In this document: in pieces, positions 1 to 12,749 of the stretch
Layout of the letters: each line of letters opens with the position of its first letter
Position numbering within the stretch: the first letter of the stretch is position 1
Assembly (NCBI RefSeq): GCF_029227915.1
Contig: NC_079876.1
Span: forward strand, 18,726,001 to 18,790,000
Source of the DNA: Hydractinia symbiolongicarpus
Lineage: Eukaryota; Cnidaria; Hydrozoa; Anthoathecata; Hydractiniidae
Direction: 5' to 3'
DNA length: 64,000 bases
Position numbers and translations under genes: made by a program
Notes under the pieces: generated by a model
Seen by the model: only the letters and a program-made list of their open reading frames with translations
Told to the model about the DNA's origin: nothing
The model's database searches: none

Positions 1-774
1 GGAATAAAAATATAAGTCATAGGTTAGAGCTAGCCATGGGATGAGAAGAGCAGGCATTGGAGGCCAACATTAGCTAGCTAACAGTAGCTAAGACCCCCAG
101 TTAAATATACTTAACCTGGGAACACTTAGCTAAAACTAAAGCTAGCTATTTATGCTTAGTAAAACACATATAAAGAGAAACAATAGTAATGTAAAAATAA
201 TAACATAACAGTGAGCAGTAAGTTCAACAAACCAAAGTTTTCCGTTTGTTAGTCAGCTAACAGCTTTATGTAGCATTTTGAATTTTAGGACAAACACATT
301 AGTTACGCACCAGGGGATACATTAATTATGCAACAAAAACATAAACAAATATGGTGGCTAGGTTTGTTTTTAAAAAAGCGCTAAAATATAAAACTTCAAG
401 AATTTGAGGCTTTTCTTGGAAAATGCGAGTCTGCTTGCTCCAGTGACATAAAAACTAAACGTCTAAAAACATCAAAGTTCTTACTATTATTGATTTTAAA
501 TCCACTTCAAACTCTAGCCTTTATTTTCTAATTCTAACTTTACTACTTTACTTCTAGCTCTAGCTACCACTTCTTAATTCACTTCTTGGACTTTTCTTTC
601 TCTGAATTACTTTTTGCACTTTTTTCAAGACGAAGGGACCGTTCTTTTTTTGTTGTTGTTTTCGGTGTCGAGGGACACCATTTTTGTACAGAAAGCCGTT
701 AAATTTATTTCAGCAAATCAAGTTGATCCATTTTGATCACGTGATGTAAACAAAGTAAACCTGCTAGCAAAATG

Positions 775-893
775 GATATAACTTTTTCGGAGACTTGAAA
801 GGAAATTTCGGCTACATCAAAGGAAAATGAACACATCCACTTTGCCTGTCACAGACAGACGGACACACTTAGCGTATTATTATAAGAGATGAC
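775..893 (-). repeat. Helitron-like 5' end fragment
   Basis: Read on the minus strand, the segment starts TCTCTTATAATAATACGC and runs into a GTCTGTCTGT-rich stretch. Plus-strand element starts at 25876, 32460 and 33402 have the same layout. A related copy in the same orientation lies at about 45720-45813 and shares the blocks TTTCGGC, ATCAAAGGAAAATGA and ATCCACTTTGCCTGT. The 3' end was not located. The family assignment rests on the end motif only. Confidence 0.4.
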
Positions 894-2247
894 AATATAC
901 GACGGTCTGTGTACGAAATTGCATTTTTACAAGTTTTCTTGGTTCTCATATTTTTCAAATTTCTTTATTTTTAGATGACGAGCGAACCCATTTTTTTATT
1001 ATAATTATAATGTAAATGAATTTGTACATATTCATACCAAAACAATACTAAATTTGCAGAATATTCGCTGACAAAGTTATAAAATATTTGCTCACGTTCT
1101 GATTATGAAATAAATTCCTTCGCAGGAGGGCTTTTGGCGTCACCCCCTGACTTTTAATTTCGCTGGCAAATAGTGGTTTTACGTGTAATTTTTGGTAAAG
1201 AATCACAAACCAGCTCAAAACAAAGCCTTGTAAAAATGAAAATTTATTTACTGGCACCTTTGAAACCACAAAATTAGCAAACTAAAAAATGGAAAATGTT
1301 TTAGCGGTGTATATCGCTCGATGGAGTTACATTGGTCACCATTGGTCACCATTTTACGGCTGGCAAGTGAAAAACTTTACCTTGAGGGGGTAAATCGAAA
1401 GAAATAATAAATTAGAAATATTTATTAGAAACCCATAAAAAATCACTATTTAATGGCCTTTTTATAATCCTATTTGGTAGGGGAATTGAGGGAGGTTATT
1501 GGAACAGTTGTTACGAAACTTTGTGAATATTAATATGCTTATAGCAAGCAACATTTCCAAAAATATCGACTCTATCTGTTGACGTCGTCACAAGTTATGA
1601 TGCATTGTTTAAAACTACTATACTAAACGTTCTCAGCAAACGCAAAGTGATATAAATTCTCATATAGGCATGAACATTTCACAAGGGTTTGTTTATGTTA
1701 TTACAGGATTTTCACGATTCTATTCCACTATATAAAACATATGGGATTTTTTAGGGTGTTGCCAATAACTATCTATCTTTATGGGCATAAACTTCAAGAT
1801 ATGTTATGAACCATTGTTACTGCTAACAGAAAATCTAAATAGAATGGAAAATCAATCCTTAGAACGTTCTCAAACGCGTTTATAAACAAAAAGCTGTTGC
1901 TACCACTTTGTTGTTTTATACTACATAACATACCACAACATAGCCCGGGTTCCTGACGCTCTCATCGGCATTACGGCGACTACACGGTTCAGGGCCGCAA
2001 AAAGTAGAAAAAAAATTCCAAAGTCTTTTTCCTTTTTCTGTTTATTTTTTGTTTTTTTTTCTTTAACGCAGGACACAAATTAATAGCAGTATATACTTAC
2101 AAACTGAATTGTGCATATCCTGGGTAAAAATTCATGAATAATAATCGTTTTAATAAATAATTCTGTTTATTGTCATTTATTTCATTCTATGTCATATTCC
2201 GTACTTCATAATTCCATTTTATTGCTTTTAAAATGTCCATAAACACC

Positions 2248-2289
2248 CTACCTCCTGTAAATAGCTCTCGCTAATTAAGCAGGAGGTAG
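2248..2289. repeat. Perfect 10-bp inverted repeat (hairpin)
   Basis: CTACCTCCTG at 2248-2257 is repeated as its exact reverse complement CAGGAGGTAG at 2280-2289, leaving a 22-nt loop. No gene adjoins it. Confidence 0.6.
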
Positions 2290-2820
2290 TGTACAACTAA
2301 AATTACCTTTTCCACAAGCTTTCTTATTTACGTTCTTTGTGACCTCACATGCTCACATATACTATGAAAAAACAACAAAAGTTTCTTCAAAGAAATACAC
2401 CTATAGCATGTCCACAACGTTAAAAACAAAGTGCTCAACAAACAGAGCGGACGATGTAGCGCAGTTAAAAATGTGTTTTGAAAAGGAAAGATAAAGAGGA
2501 GATTTCTCAGAAAAGAGAGAAAAAGTCGACACAAGCACATTCAATGAGGTAAATCTGTATAATCCTATCATGTTGAGGTGTCTTCATATGCTTGCTCTCG
2601 AAGCTTTGGTTCGTTAAACATGTGAATAACATTGCATTTGGTATAAAATTTCATTTTAAGCGCTGGAAGGCCTTTTTAGGGTAAAAGCATCTTCTTTTTC
2701 TGATCACCGCTTCTATTACCCCTACCATTTTTAAAGTAACGTTTAAATTCGCATAATTATGAGTAATTAATCGGGAAAAGTTCGTTTTTTTTTAACTGTC
2801 AAAAATTCAAATCAGGGTCC

Positions 2821-2885
2821 ACCTGACTTTTTTTTCTTCCCTCACTCAAAAACTGCAGAAGAAGAATTAGAAAAAAAAGTCAGGT
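2821..2885. repeat. Perfect 15-bp inverted repeat (hairpin)
   Basis: ACCTGACTTTTTTTT at 2821-2835 is matched by AAAAAAAAGTCAGGT at 2871-2885. This could be a folded short element or the terminal repeats of a tiny remnant. No target-site duplication is evident. Confidence 0.6.
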
Positions 2886-3733
2886 ATGCCAGGCTAACCA
2901 CAACGTTGCTTTGTTTGAGTTTATAGACGCGGCCTGCAAAATGTTCATGCTCCCTGAAAAAAAATTTCAGTCAACATTGTGTGAACACTAAGAAACTGAA
3001 ACGTAACACATAACGCTGTCGAAAACAATCAAAATGTTATCGGTCATAACATGTTCAAAACAGTGTCAGAGAGTCAACATTATATATTAAGAGACTTAAA
3101 AGTAAGTCAAAACGTGGAAAATTATATAGGAAGTTAATAGAAGTGTAGATTGAAAAGGTTTTTTTTATTCTGATTGATTAAAAATTTCTAAAAATAAGCA
3201 TGTTTGAGGAACGGCCAGAAAAGAATGAAAAAGAAAAAAGATACACCATACTACTTTTCAATCCAACATTCACCGTTTTAGGCTTGAAACGCTAAAAAAA
3301 GTTGGGTTTTTTTGCCTATTCAAAATTCGAAATACATACAGCGTTTCGTGTGTTTTGCTACTTGCGGAGTAATTTTGAGCAGACAAACAGACGTATACGG
3401 GTATTGCAATGAAGATAGTTTGGTCAATCGCTAGTAAGAAATGGTAAGGCAAAATTGCTGGCTAAACAAACTCATACTTTGCTACGCAGTATGACTGAAT
3501 GAACCACAGACGTTTTTAAAGGAAGAGCAGTGTTTGTGTTAGCCCTAGGAATGTATACATTTTCTAGCTAGAATATTGAGAAAGTTTGGGTGTCAATATT
3601 ATTTTCTGGTATTAATATGCTTAGGCGTGTTTTTGTATCCAGCACAAGACAATTATAATCCTTATAAATATAAATAACATGTTACAATAAAATAATTTTA
3701 TAAAATATAACTTTAAATAAAAAAAGATATAAT

Positions 3734-6700
3734 TTAATCTCTAATCTTTCCGGATTCAGGACTTCGAGGATTGTCAATGTGTTCATTTGAATCTAATGAC
3801 GTTTCCGTCTCTTCGTCAATAGTTTTTAATGTAGCTATATTTTTACTTCTTTTGTAAATTTGATTTATTGTTTTCTGTTCACCTTTCGTAGTGTCTTCCC
3901 GGACATTTTCACCATCCGAAATATCACTTAAGGATATAGATTGCTTATTTTCAGTAACATTACTATCTATTTCAATACTAATTTCCTGCAAGGCGATATC
4001 ATTCGATATAACCGCAGCATTGTTCACACTCTCTTCAGCGTTTGCTAATCTTTCTAGTGTTTCAGATGATATGGACAGTGTGTCCATATTTAGTTCTTCC
4101 CTGACTTGAAATGTATGCTCTGTTACATTGTCAAGAAAGATAAACATGAGGGCAATAGTCAATAAACAACTTAACAATGAAACAATTGTGCCAATCCAAC
4201 CAATCACACAGCTCCATCCAAATGTGAATTTGGTTTCTATGCCAACGATATCTTGACCGCGTGTTGTGGAATAAATTACGTTCGCCATACCAAGAACAAC
4301 TAAAGAGTTTAGGATATTGAATTAGCTAATACAAGAATTGTTTACACCACAATATTTTAATACTAGCCAATATTATTAAGAAGAAACTTATCAATTTTAG
4401 CCTTTGTTATTTCTCAGTCTTATTGATGAGCAATAAATTCAACTCTAAACGCTGTTGCACTACCCCTATTAAAAGATTAAACTACTTCACATTGTTCACA
4501 GTAAATCTCAGTAAAGTGGCGGTAAATTGCTTTGCGTGCATGTATAGATATTGAACGTACTTGCTCTATAAAAATTTAGGACGTGAGCCCATTCAACCGA
4601 ATCAGCTCTTTCTTGCAATATTTTACGAAACAGTCAATTTTTTGACTCTCGTTCTTTATGGACGTGGTCTATATAATGCTATTTAGTATCCAAAAGCCTA
4701 ACTTTTTACATTGGGAAAAATACTAACCCAACATATAAATACTACACAATAATCTTAGTTTAGTTTAGTTTTGAAGGAGATCAAATAACATCTCTATCAC
4801 TTAATCACATTCTGACACATTTGGAAACCATGTTCATGAGCAATGTTGTTTTGTTTTTCAAAGAACAAGAAGCCATAAACAAGCAATTACTAAAGTTATC
4901 TTGCGATAATTTACCAAGCATTTGTTTTTGTTATTTGCACAATTGCATGGTATATAGCTTGGCCTTTCTAAGATGATTTCAATATTAGAGGTTACACTGT
5001 AATTGATAGCGATTCCTGTACATATGTCAATGCCTACGTGACAGGCTGCACAGCCCATATGGTACAAGTATCCATTAAAGGTGACTTTTGTTTTGGCTTG
5101 TTCCAGCCTCAAATTGATATTTTAAAAACAACGAAAAACTGAAAGAACTTTCGCAATCGATTTGTTTGCTTTTATAAGAAGAGATTTTTCCCGAAAAAAA
5201 TCTTGTTTAACTAATTACGCAGTTCAAAACATTTAATTGCAAGTTTCGATATTAGATAGCCCTTGAAGATAAAATATTAGGCTTTTTAAGGTCAAAACCT
5301 TAAACTACACTAATAAATATAAACGACATACCTGTTGCAATGGCGAAACACACTTGCATGATAGTGATCTTCCTTGTAATCTTTCTACTCTGCATAACGC
5401 AATGGGTAAGTGCTAGTAGAAACGCTGCGCCAGCACATACTGCTATAGTAACACCAAGAACACGCATGATCCAAAAATCTAAAAAGTTGTTTAAATAAAA
5501 TACATAAATGCGTCGACATGGGCAGCATTTCTACTATATTGCACAACAACAGACATTCTCAGACCGTAGTTATATTTTTTGTAAAGATTTATGTCCACGA
5601 TGTTTCGGTAATTACTAGTGGTCGACAACAAAGTTTCTTTCATTAATGTTAAATTATCATTACATGTTATAATATGTTATACGAACCTGTAGAACAAAAT
5701 ATTTAAAAGTGTTTGGCAGAGAGCTAAAAACGAAGCAACAGCGTGGACGTTCGTTTCGAATAGCTCAAGCTTTTTAGTGTGTTATTTTAATATGAAACTA
5801 TCTAGAAAAAGAGCCCTTTGAATAAGTTTGTAAATAAAATTTATCACAAACGAACAACTTTGTTCTCCTGCTTAACTTGGACTCGATTTAACTACTAAAT
5901 AAAGGCTTGTAGTACTTAAAGCCAAAAGGGGTTAGCGGGACAAATGTAAATACTTAAAAAGGTTTATACCGGTAACGTAGATAGTTAAAGTCGTAAAACT
6001 TTTCTAATCGTAATTTCTTTTTAAATAGACAAATTGTTTTGTGCTGTTGGACTGCAAAGCGTCTGTCAGCAATTACTGTTAACATCTGAAAAACTTTAAC
6101 CTTTGGAAATAGCTTGTAAGGAATTCTGTAAGCAGTCTGTTAAAGAGTAATTATAAACAACTATTTACAATAATTAAATAGAAGAAATGATTTGACATAA
6201 AAAAATTATTTTTGCTCCAAAAAATTTATATTTAATAAATGACCGTTAATATGTCAAGGACACGTACATTTAGATTAAAAAAATGTTTTATTTGCAAAAC
6301 TCTATGTTAGAAGTGTCATAATAAGTGAATAAGTGTTATAATAAAGTATGTGTTATAATAAAAATTTTTAACAGGTTCCAAAATTGTTTTCATAATGGGA
6401 CTAAAACGTTTTAGATCTTCTTAAAATTGGGGAAAAATAAAAGTCATAAGTTTCCAGCCTATTGAAAATAAACCGATGTGGTGGGTAAAATAACCCTCCC
6501 CACCCTAAAAAAGGGTAACACATGGCTACTTTTAGTTGCATTTGCTTCATTGGGACAAAAGATCGCTTTTAAATAAGCACCACACCCCTACGTCACCCTT
6601 TTCGAGAAGTAATTTTGAAATAAAATTACAAGTCCTTCATGCTCACTAAGAAAGTTTTTGGAATGAAGTCGTAAAAACCATATACATTTATTAATATCTA

Positions 6701-6950
6701 TTTATTACATACCTAGCAGAACTTCTTTAAACTGTTCAGCATCATCGATGGAGGAGCAATCATACGTATTTTGTTTATTTATCTGACAATATGACCACAA
6801 ACTAAATATGATATCAAATCTCGCAGAATGTTCGTCCGAGCGACACGAATACCAACGTCCACCAATGAGACTTGCAACATATGTAGAGAAGGAACATGCC
6901 GAAAACAAAGCGACGAATACAACGACGATTTGTTGCGTTTCCTTCGACAT
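3734..6950 (-). CDS. Claudin/PMP22-like four-pass membrane protein, 3 exons
   Basis: Exons are 6713-6950, 5332-5478 and 3734-4299 on the minus strand. All have GT-AG borders in phase 1/phase 1 and join to 316 residues plus stop. Membrane segments lie near residues 8-28, 85-103, 118-138 and 152-177. The first extracellular loop carries the claudin-family pattern: W, then LW-x2-C, then C nine residues on (SLWSYCQINKQNTYDC). Family members form or regulate cell-cell junctions at the plasma membrane; for this protein that is inference. The cytoplasmic tail of about 140 residues is acidic and Ser/Thr/Glu-rich, longer than in typical vertebrate claudins. The start was placed at MSKETQ (6950). An upstream in-frame ATG at 6992 exists, but CTTCTTGTAG just before 6950 looks like an acceptor of a 5' UTR exon. 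A Cys-rich open frame sits in the second intron and is not needed for the gene. Confidence 0.8.
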
Positions 6951-9900
6951 ATTTTTAACTACAAGAAGAAAAAAGGAATTATTCATTATCATAGAGGACG
7001 TAATCTTTCTCGTTGCTAATGAAGTATATTCTTTAGATTGATTATTAATTCATTGAATTTGTAAAAATTGTAAATCAGTTTATTCATAAGAATACATAAA
7101 TATTAACAAGTGCGTTTGAAAACATCCTAAACTTGGAAAAGTATATTTCACGGATTATTAACGTCACTGATAAGCTAGCTGGTAACAAGAGAATAAATTT
7201 GTAGAAGTATTTTATTTATTTAAGCAGAAATATTCATAGGTAGATAGCTCGTTTTTTGAGAATAAGCATTGTTTTCCGCGTAAAAGAGGGTGGAAGCTGC
7301 AACTTCCTATTGTTCTCTCACAACGGCCAAAGGTAAGGCAACATCTTCATGTGTTCAACACATTTCACTGTTTTTGAAATAAAAATGAGTCACATTATAT
7401 TTTCCAAGAAAAAACAGTATACTCACACCTGTTTTAAACGATTAAATTTCTTCTTTATTTTAGATATTTCACACCGTTTTAAAACGCAAATAAAATAAAC
7501 ACAGCGGTTTTGATAAAACCCACTTTGTTTTTGTGAACTTTTGAATAACATATCCTTACTTAATTACAGGAGGTATTCTGTTATGTAATGTTATTTCCTT
7601 TCTCTTGATGAGCAATGTGTCGCCATTAATAACTGACTATTGTCTAAAGTACCACAAATTAATATTTTAAATTCAATTGTTAAAATTGATGCATTGAAGT
7701 CAATCGCGCTTGGCAGAGACACTATGTTAGTAGCACAAACCAGTAGTCATGTTTAAAATACAGGAAACATGACTAAATATTTTCTTTTTATGTACGGCTC
7801 ATTAATGTTTGACCTCTTTTAACCCAGAACGTCCTTCTTCCGCAATGCATATAATGACTTCGATTTCTCATCCTATTTGGACGATGTAGTTCAAATATTT
7901 CGATTAAGTAACCTCCCTAAAATAGCTTAAAGGTGGATTTCCACAAAGCAGCATTGCGAATAAATCGACCGGGAGATTTTTTTATGCATGCGCAATAGAG
8001 AAAGAACGCCGTTGGTTTACAGATTTTTGTGATACAGTTATAGAATAAAGCTCTGTCTCAAAGTTCAATGAATTCAGCTTTGTGGGGGAGCTTTTGAGCG
8101 ATAGCCAATCAGATCACTTGAAAATAAAATGATCTCATCAGTCTTTACACTGCATTTTAAAACAAAATGGCATATAAACCTAATAAAAATCACACAAGCA
8201 ATAAAATCGCCGTCCAAAAAATCTTCGTTGCATTTTGCGCTCAAGCGCAAAAATCTCCTGTATGGAAGTCTTCCTCAAGGCCGCAAAATAGCCAAATAGT
8301 TGAATAATTTAATCTGTTGCAGCAATGCGAGGTTGTTAAAGTTTTTAAATCATTTTTTTAAGGCACTAAAAGCCATTCTTAGAAAAAGAGTTCTACTTCA
8401 ATCAAGTGAAATGTAATTCAAAGACAATTTATAACATTAGACTCACAATGAACCGCAAGTCGCTCTAAATGCCACGACAGTAGTCACTACATATGTTAGT
8501 GTTATTTATTAAACGAAAATTGGTGCATTATTTAAAAATTGTTTCACTTTTTACTTATATCCGATAATAGCAATAAACACAATAATAAACGCCTTTATAT
8601 TATAAACTTCGCGGTGCAATTCAGTAAACTTAAAATTTGCGAAAACAAACACACAAACAAGCGAACAATAAGTGAATTGATAGAATAACAGGGAGGTCTA
8701 CACTTAGACAATTTTTAAATTTAAGAACGCGCACTTAAAAGCTAGTGCTAAGATTAAACGTGACACTGAAGTTAACTCACATTTCAATGGACAAGTTTTA
8801 TACCCAAAAGGGTAAAAAATTTATCACTGTGCTATTTTATCCTGTAACCGTGACTATTGAAGACTAATCGCTAGTCCGTGTGAAGGTCCACAGGAATGCG
8901 CCTGTTCTACAGGCAGCTACCATCGCTGGCTGACAAAAAGAAAGTCGCTATTATTATATTGATAAATTGGACATTAAATAAAAAAAATTATTAACACATA
9001 TAGCTGTTAGAAATCATATAGTGAACTGAAGTTAGAAAATTTGATCTTTTACGAATAATAACAACTCTTGCAACATTTTCCAAAGTAACAAAATGTTTAG
9101 CCACCACTACTACAACTTTCCATTAAATGTAAACCTTTGATACATTAATTTACTTAAATTTAATGCAATTTATTTCCATAGCAACGCTAATTATGTTGGC
9201 ATAAAAGGAATTATTGAGCAATCATGACGATGCAAAAACAGTACGATGTTGTGAAATTTTTAAAAAAGCTGGTGCGGTACTACAGACTAGTTGAAAGCCT
9301 TGGAAGCCTCGGACGGAAAACAGTGCCAAAATCTTCAAAACTTCAAAATAAACTCAGCAAGAGTTCAAGAACAAACAACAAACAAATAAACACAAAAATC
9401 AAGAAACAACCAACCAACCATATAAACAAACTCAACTACTTTTAATCTTCCTCCAGCACTTAGTATCTTTGAGTAAAATGCTTCGTCATGATTTTTATAT
9501 AATACATAAAAGCTACCATTAACAACAATAATCAATTAGTTCCTTTTTGTATTGAATAACTTAAGAGTTGTATAATTAATTATGTTGTGCATGAAAACAA
9601 TACAACGTAATCTTTCCAAGGTTACTGTGATGTGACTTTATCATTGTGTTTTTTGTTGTCCGAAGAACTTTTCCATAAGAAATGAATGTAACACTGTTTC
9701 GTTTTTTAAATTTTTGATACCATATAAAAATGATATAGCCGTAGAGGCTGTGTTAAACACGACATTTACCCTTTTTTGCTGATCCAATAAGTAAGCGAAA
9801 CAGTGGAAATAAATTTGTTTCCCTGACAACGGAGAAATGTTTCTCTTGTAACACAAATGTCTCCCACTCGTGCCTGTGAATAAGAAATCCTCGAATATGA

Positions 9901-10404
9901 TCAATGCTTTTTAAATTATACCCCGGGGTCATTTTTATGAGCTTCATTTATCTGTACAGAGGGAATACAATGGACACTCTAATTAACAGATTATCCAAAT
10001 ACGCCTGTAATTAGAAGACAAAACGTGATTCCACTAAAGATATCCGCTAACTAGATAGTAAACTGTAATTAATTCAGAACAAGGCAGTTAGTGAATCGAC
10101 ACGTTAACAACAAAATTAGATTTTTTAAAGTTTTTGGTGTCGGTCGGCGAATTCCCGTCGTGCTGAAAAATTCGTTCAGCTTTAGAAAACTTGATTGTTA
10201 GTTTTAAATTATTCTTCGTTAAAAGGTGAATTGCAAATAAAGAGTTTAAAAACCTTAGGTTTCACTAAAAATTTCATCTACTAAAACTACAAGTAAAACA
10301 AGACAGGCAATCAAAAGACACAAGTCAAAAACGGATGGGTATTCCCCCCTCTAACCTAAATAGGGTTAATTTAATGGGGACAGTACAATTACCCCGATAA
10401 CAAC
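6951..10404. other. Intergenic interval, nothing firm
   Basis: No exon with supported borders was found. A Lys-rich 73-codon frame at 9224-9445 runs into AAC/AAAC-rich low-complexity DNA and is judged non-coding. Scattered short palindromes and AT-rich stretches only. The first 100 bases may hold the 5' UTR and promoter of the claudin-like gene. Confidence 0.5.
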
Positions 10405-10850
10405 GCCCAAAATACACGGGATTTAGGTCTTCTTTTACTTAGTTTTTATATATTAAATTAATTTGTATTGTAGCTTATCATTTGCACGATCATACCTTAT
10501 CGACCTTGTTGTGACTTCAATAAAATAAGCAATTACCATATTTTTCGCAATGTCGAATTATTACATTCTTTGGTTCTAAAAGCTCATTTATTCTCTGTAT
10601 ATTTTGACATGTCGAGATAAATATATTCACAAAAAAGCTAAATAGCATAACATGGCTGGTATCCATAACTCATTAGGTTGCAACAGTATTAATTTACAGG
10701 CGTGCAGGTCAAGAAAACAACGTCGAAAATGCTCTATCAACACTTTCCACTTTAATCCGCTCTACGGTCAGGAAAAGTACAAGCAATCAGTGATTTGAGG
10801 CGGGTTAATACGGTGTTTCAGTTTTGACATAATGACGTCACATCCAAAGT
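10405..10850. repeat. Long direct repeat, copy 1
   Basis: This stretch matches 25145-25475 in the same orientation with many small differences. Shared blocks include AATACAC...GATTTAGG, TCTGTATATT and TCCGCTCTACGG, and both copies end in ACATCCAAAGT. It lies about 1.9 kb beyond the 3' end of the first MYND paralog; copy 2 lies about 3.2 kb beyond the 3' end of the second MYND paralog. That fits an old tandem segmental duplication, though a dispersed element is not excluded. No conserved open frame spans both copies. Confidence 0.65.
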
Positions 10851-10860
10851 CTCTCTCGAC

Positions 10861-11160
10861 CAGAAAAAGACGTCTTAAAGACGTCTTTATAAGACGAGTA
10901 AAATCTCGTTCTAAAGAAACGTCTTAAAGACGTCTTTATTTGGCCTCCGTTTGACCAGTTATATCACGTTCTAAAGAAACGTCTTAAAGACGTCTTTATT
11001 CGGCCTCCGTTAGACCAATTATATCTCGTTCTAAAGAAACGTCTCAAAGACGTCTTTATTTGGTCTCTGTAAGACCAGTAAAATCTCGTTGGAAGTAAAC
11101 GTCTCAAAGACGTCTTTATTTGGTCTCTGTAAGACAAGTATAATCTCGCTCGAAATGAAT
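10861..11160. repeat. 60-bp tandem repeat, 5 copies
   Basis: Five consecutive 60-bp units start at 10861, 10921, 10981, 11041 and 11101. Each contains the palindrome AAAGACGTCTTT and a variable half of the form TTTGGCCTCCGTNNGACCAG followed by TATATCTCGTTCTAAAGAAA. The first and last units are the most diverged, as is common in minisatellites. Each unit therefore carries a self-complementary GACGTC core. Confidence 0.9.
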
Positions 11161-12749
11161 GTCATCATTTCTTTTCGTTTTTAAGATAATTTCACAAGAA
11201 ACAAATAACTACGTTATTTCTTTGCCCATTCGCAATTATTGGCGTAGAAATAAACGTTCTTGATATTTCAGAATTTCTTATACAGAGATAGCCAAAAATT
11301 CGAATTAAATTTGTCCAAAAAAGGATACATTTTACAATGAAAACAGCGTTCGAAAGACCGCATAGAATAAACTTGTAAAGAACATCGTTCCATTTCAACA
11401 AATGTTACATTTGACGTTTACTTTTGAAGTTAAATGTGCTCCATAAAACCACTCCATAAAAAAAGTAAATAGCAAAGCAAAAGGCTGTTTTTACCCGAGA
11501 TATGAATGGACAATGAAGAAAATATTTTGGTGATTAAAAGTAAGTACCTTAGATTTTTTTTTGTACTTTCTCGGCCACGAACATTTATGATTTTTGGTCT
11601 TTCTAGGGGAGCTTTCATTAATACTTGGGAAAATAATACTTTTAATGCTTAGTTTTAGCTATCCATTCCGCTTCAAGTGCACGTCACACATGTTCGAAAG
11701 CTTTAGACCTATAAAGTTTGTTCTTGAAAAAAAAAGCAGTAGCTACTTTATATATTGGTGTATGACTGAAATGCATTTTATTAAAGGGTTGTTTGAATAT
11801 AACTTCATAGAATAAACACATCGTCCAACGTGCACAATATGACATATTTTACAAGCAGGGCTCAGACCAAAGTGTTACTGATTGGCGAAATAAAATGACG
11901 CTGTTGTTCAAGACAACCTTCAAAGATACTAACTGTTATTGTTTATGGTCAACAATTTTAATTTTGTAGTATTAACTACGCTGTATATTTTTTTGAATGC
12001 ACGCTTTTTTATAAGCAAAACAGCAGTTTAGCTTAATGCAGCTTAGGTTATTCTGTTTTAAATGGTTTATTGTTGCTTATCTGTTGCTCATTGAACATTC
12101 ATCTTTTAGAACGAGAAAAGTTTCCGAAAGTATATAATGAATTTGTTTTCGTTGTTGTTGCTTATAAAAAAGCTTGTATGTGATATTATTTTATTCTTAT
12201 TAAACTGTTTATTTATATAAATAATAAAAATATAAATTTTCTATTAAATTCTTCATCATCGTTTTCTTAACCCTTTTCTTGTTTTGGTTTGTCACACCTC
12301 AATCAGAAATAAAATTACTAAAATCCTAATACGCATAATATACATAATATACGCATAAAATTAAATTGTGTTCGATCGTCAATTTTCTTTCAAATTTCTC
12401 CAGGAGTTTCAAAAGAAACTGGTATGGCTGCCAAAATTATTTTTTTAAAACCCTACCTTTTTCTTGTCGAACAAGAAGTGTGCACTTTTAATATAATTCG
12501 TGTAAGCGCCTCGATGGAGCTACGGCATTCTAATTTTTGCCAAATAAAGTATAAAGATCAACATTCCTTTCTCAACTAACTGTTCATATTCAATCAACAG
12601 TGTCTGTTTTTTTATTTCCAATTATTAACAATGACTATGTACAAACAGTTTTTGATGATTAAGAAGATTGACTCGAATTTTCCCAGAGTTTTTTTGGTAT
12701 TTTTTTAAAAAAAATCTAAAAAAACACAATGTTCCTGTTTCTTTTCTTT
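11161..12749. other. Intergenic interval
   Basis: No supported exon. Several open frames of 60-75 codons lack domains, codon bias or splice signals. The last ~140 bases hold the presumed 3' UTR of the MYND paralog, with AATAAA on the minus strand at 12616-12611. Confidence 0.5.
12611..12616 (-). promoter_or_regulatory. Polyadenylation signal AATAAA
   Basis: A canonical AATAAA hexamer on the minus strand lies 134 nt beyond the stop at 12750. It suits the 3' end of the MYND paralog. Confidence 0.45.

Larger units (their letters stand above)
1..3733. other. Non-coding, repeat-rich interval
   Basis: No coding exon could be supported here. Open frames are short and lack recognisable domains or convincing splice context. 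Visible content is AT-rich sequence, many TAGCTAGC-type short motifs, a Helitron-like 5' end in reverse orientation (about 775-893) and two perfect short inverted repeats (2248-2289 and 2821-2885). The last few hundred bases are probably downstream sequence of the claudin-like gene. Confidence 0.6.

Noticed and set aside
9224-9445. 73-codon Lys/Asn-rich plus-strand frame starting with ATG
   Set aside because: The second half is AAC/AAAC low-complexity DNA, there is no domain, and no splice or transcript evidence.
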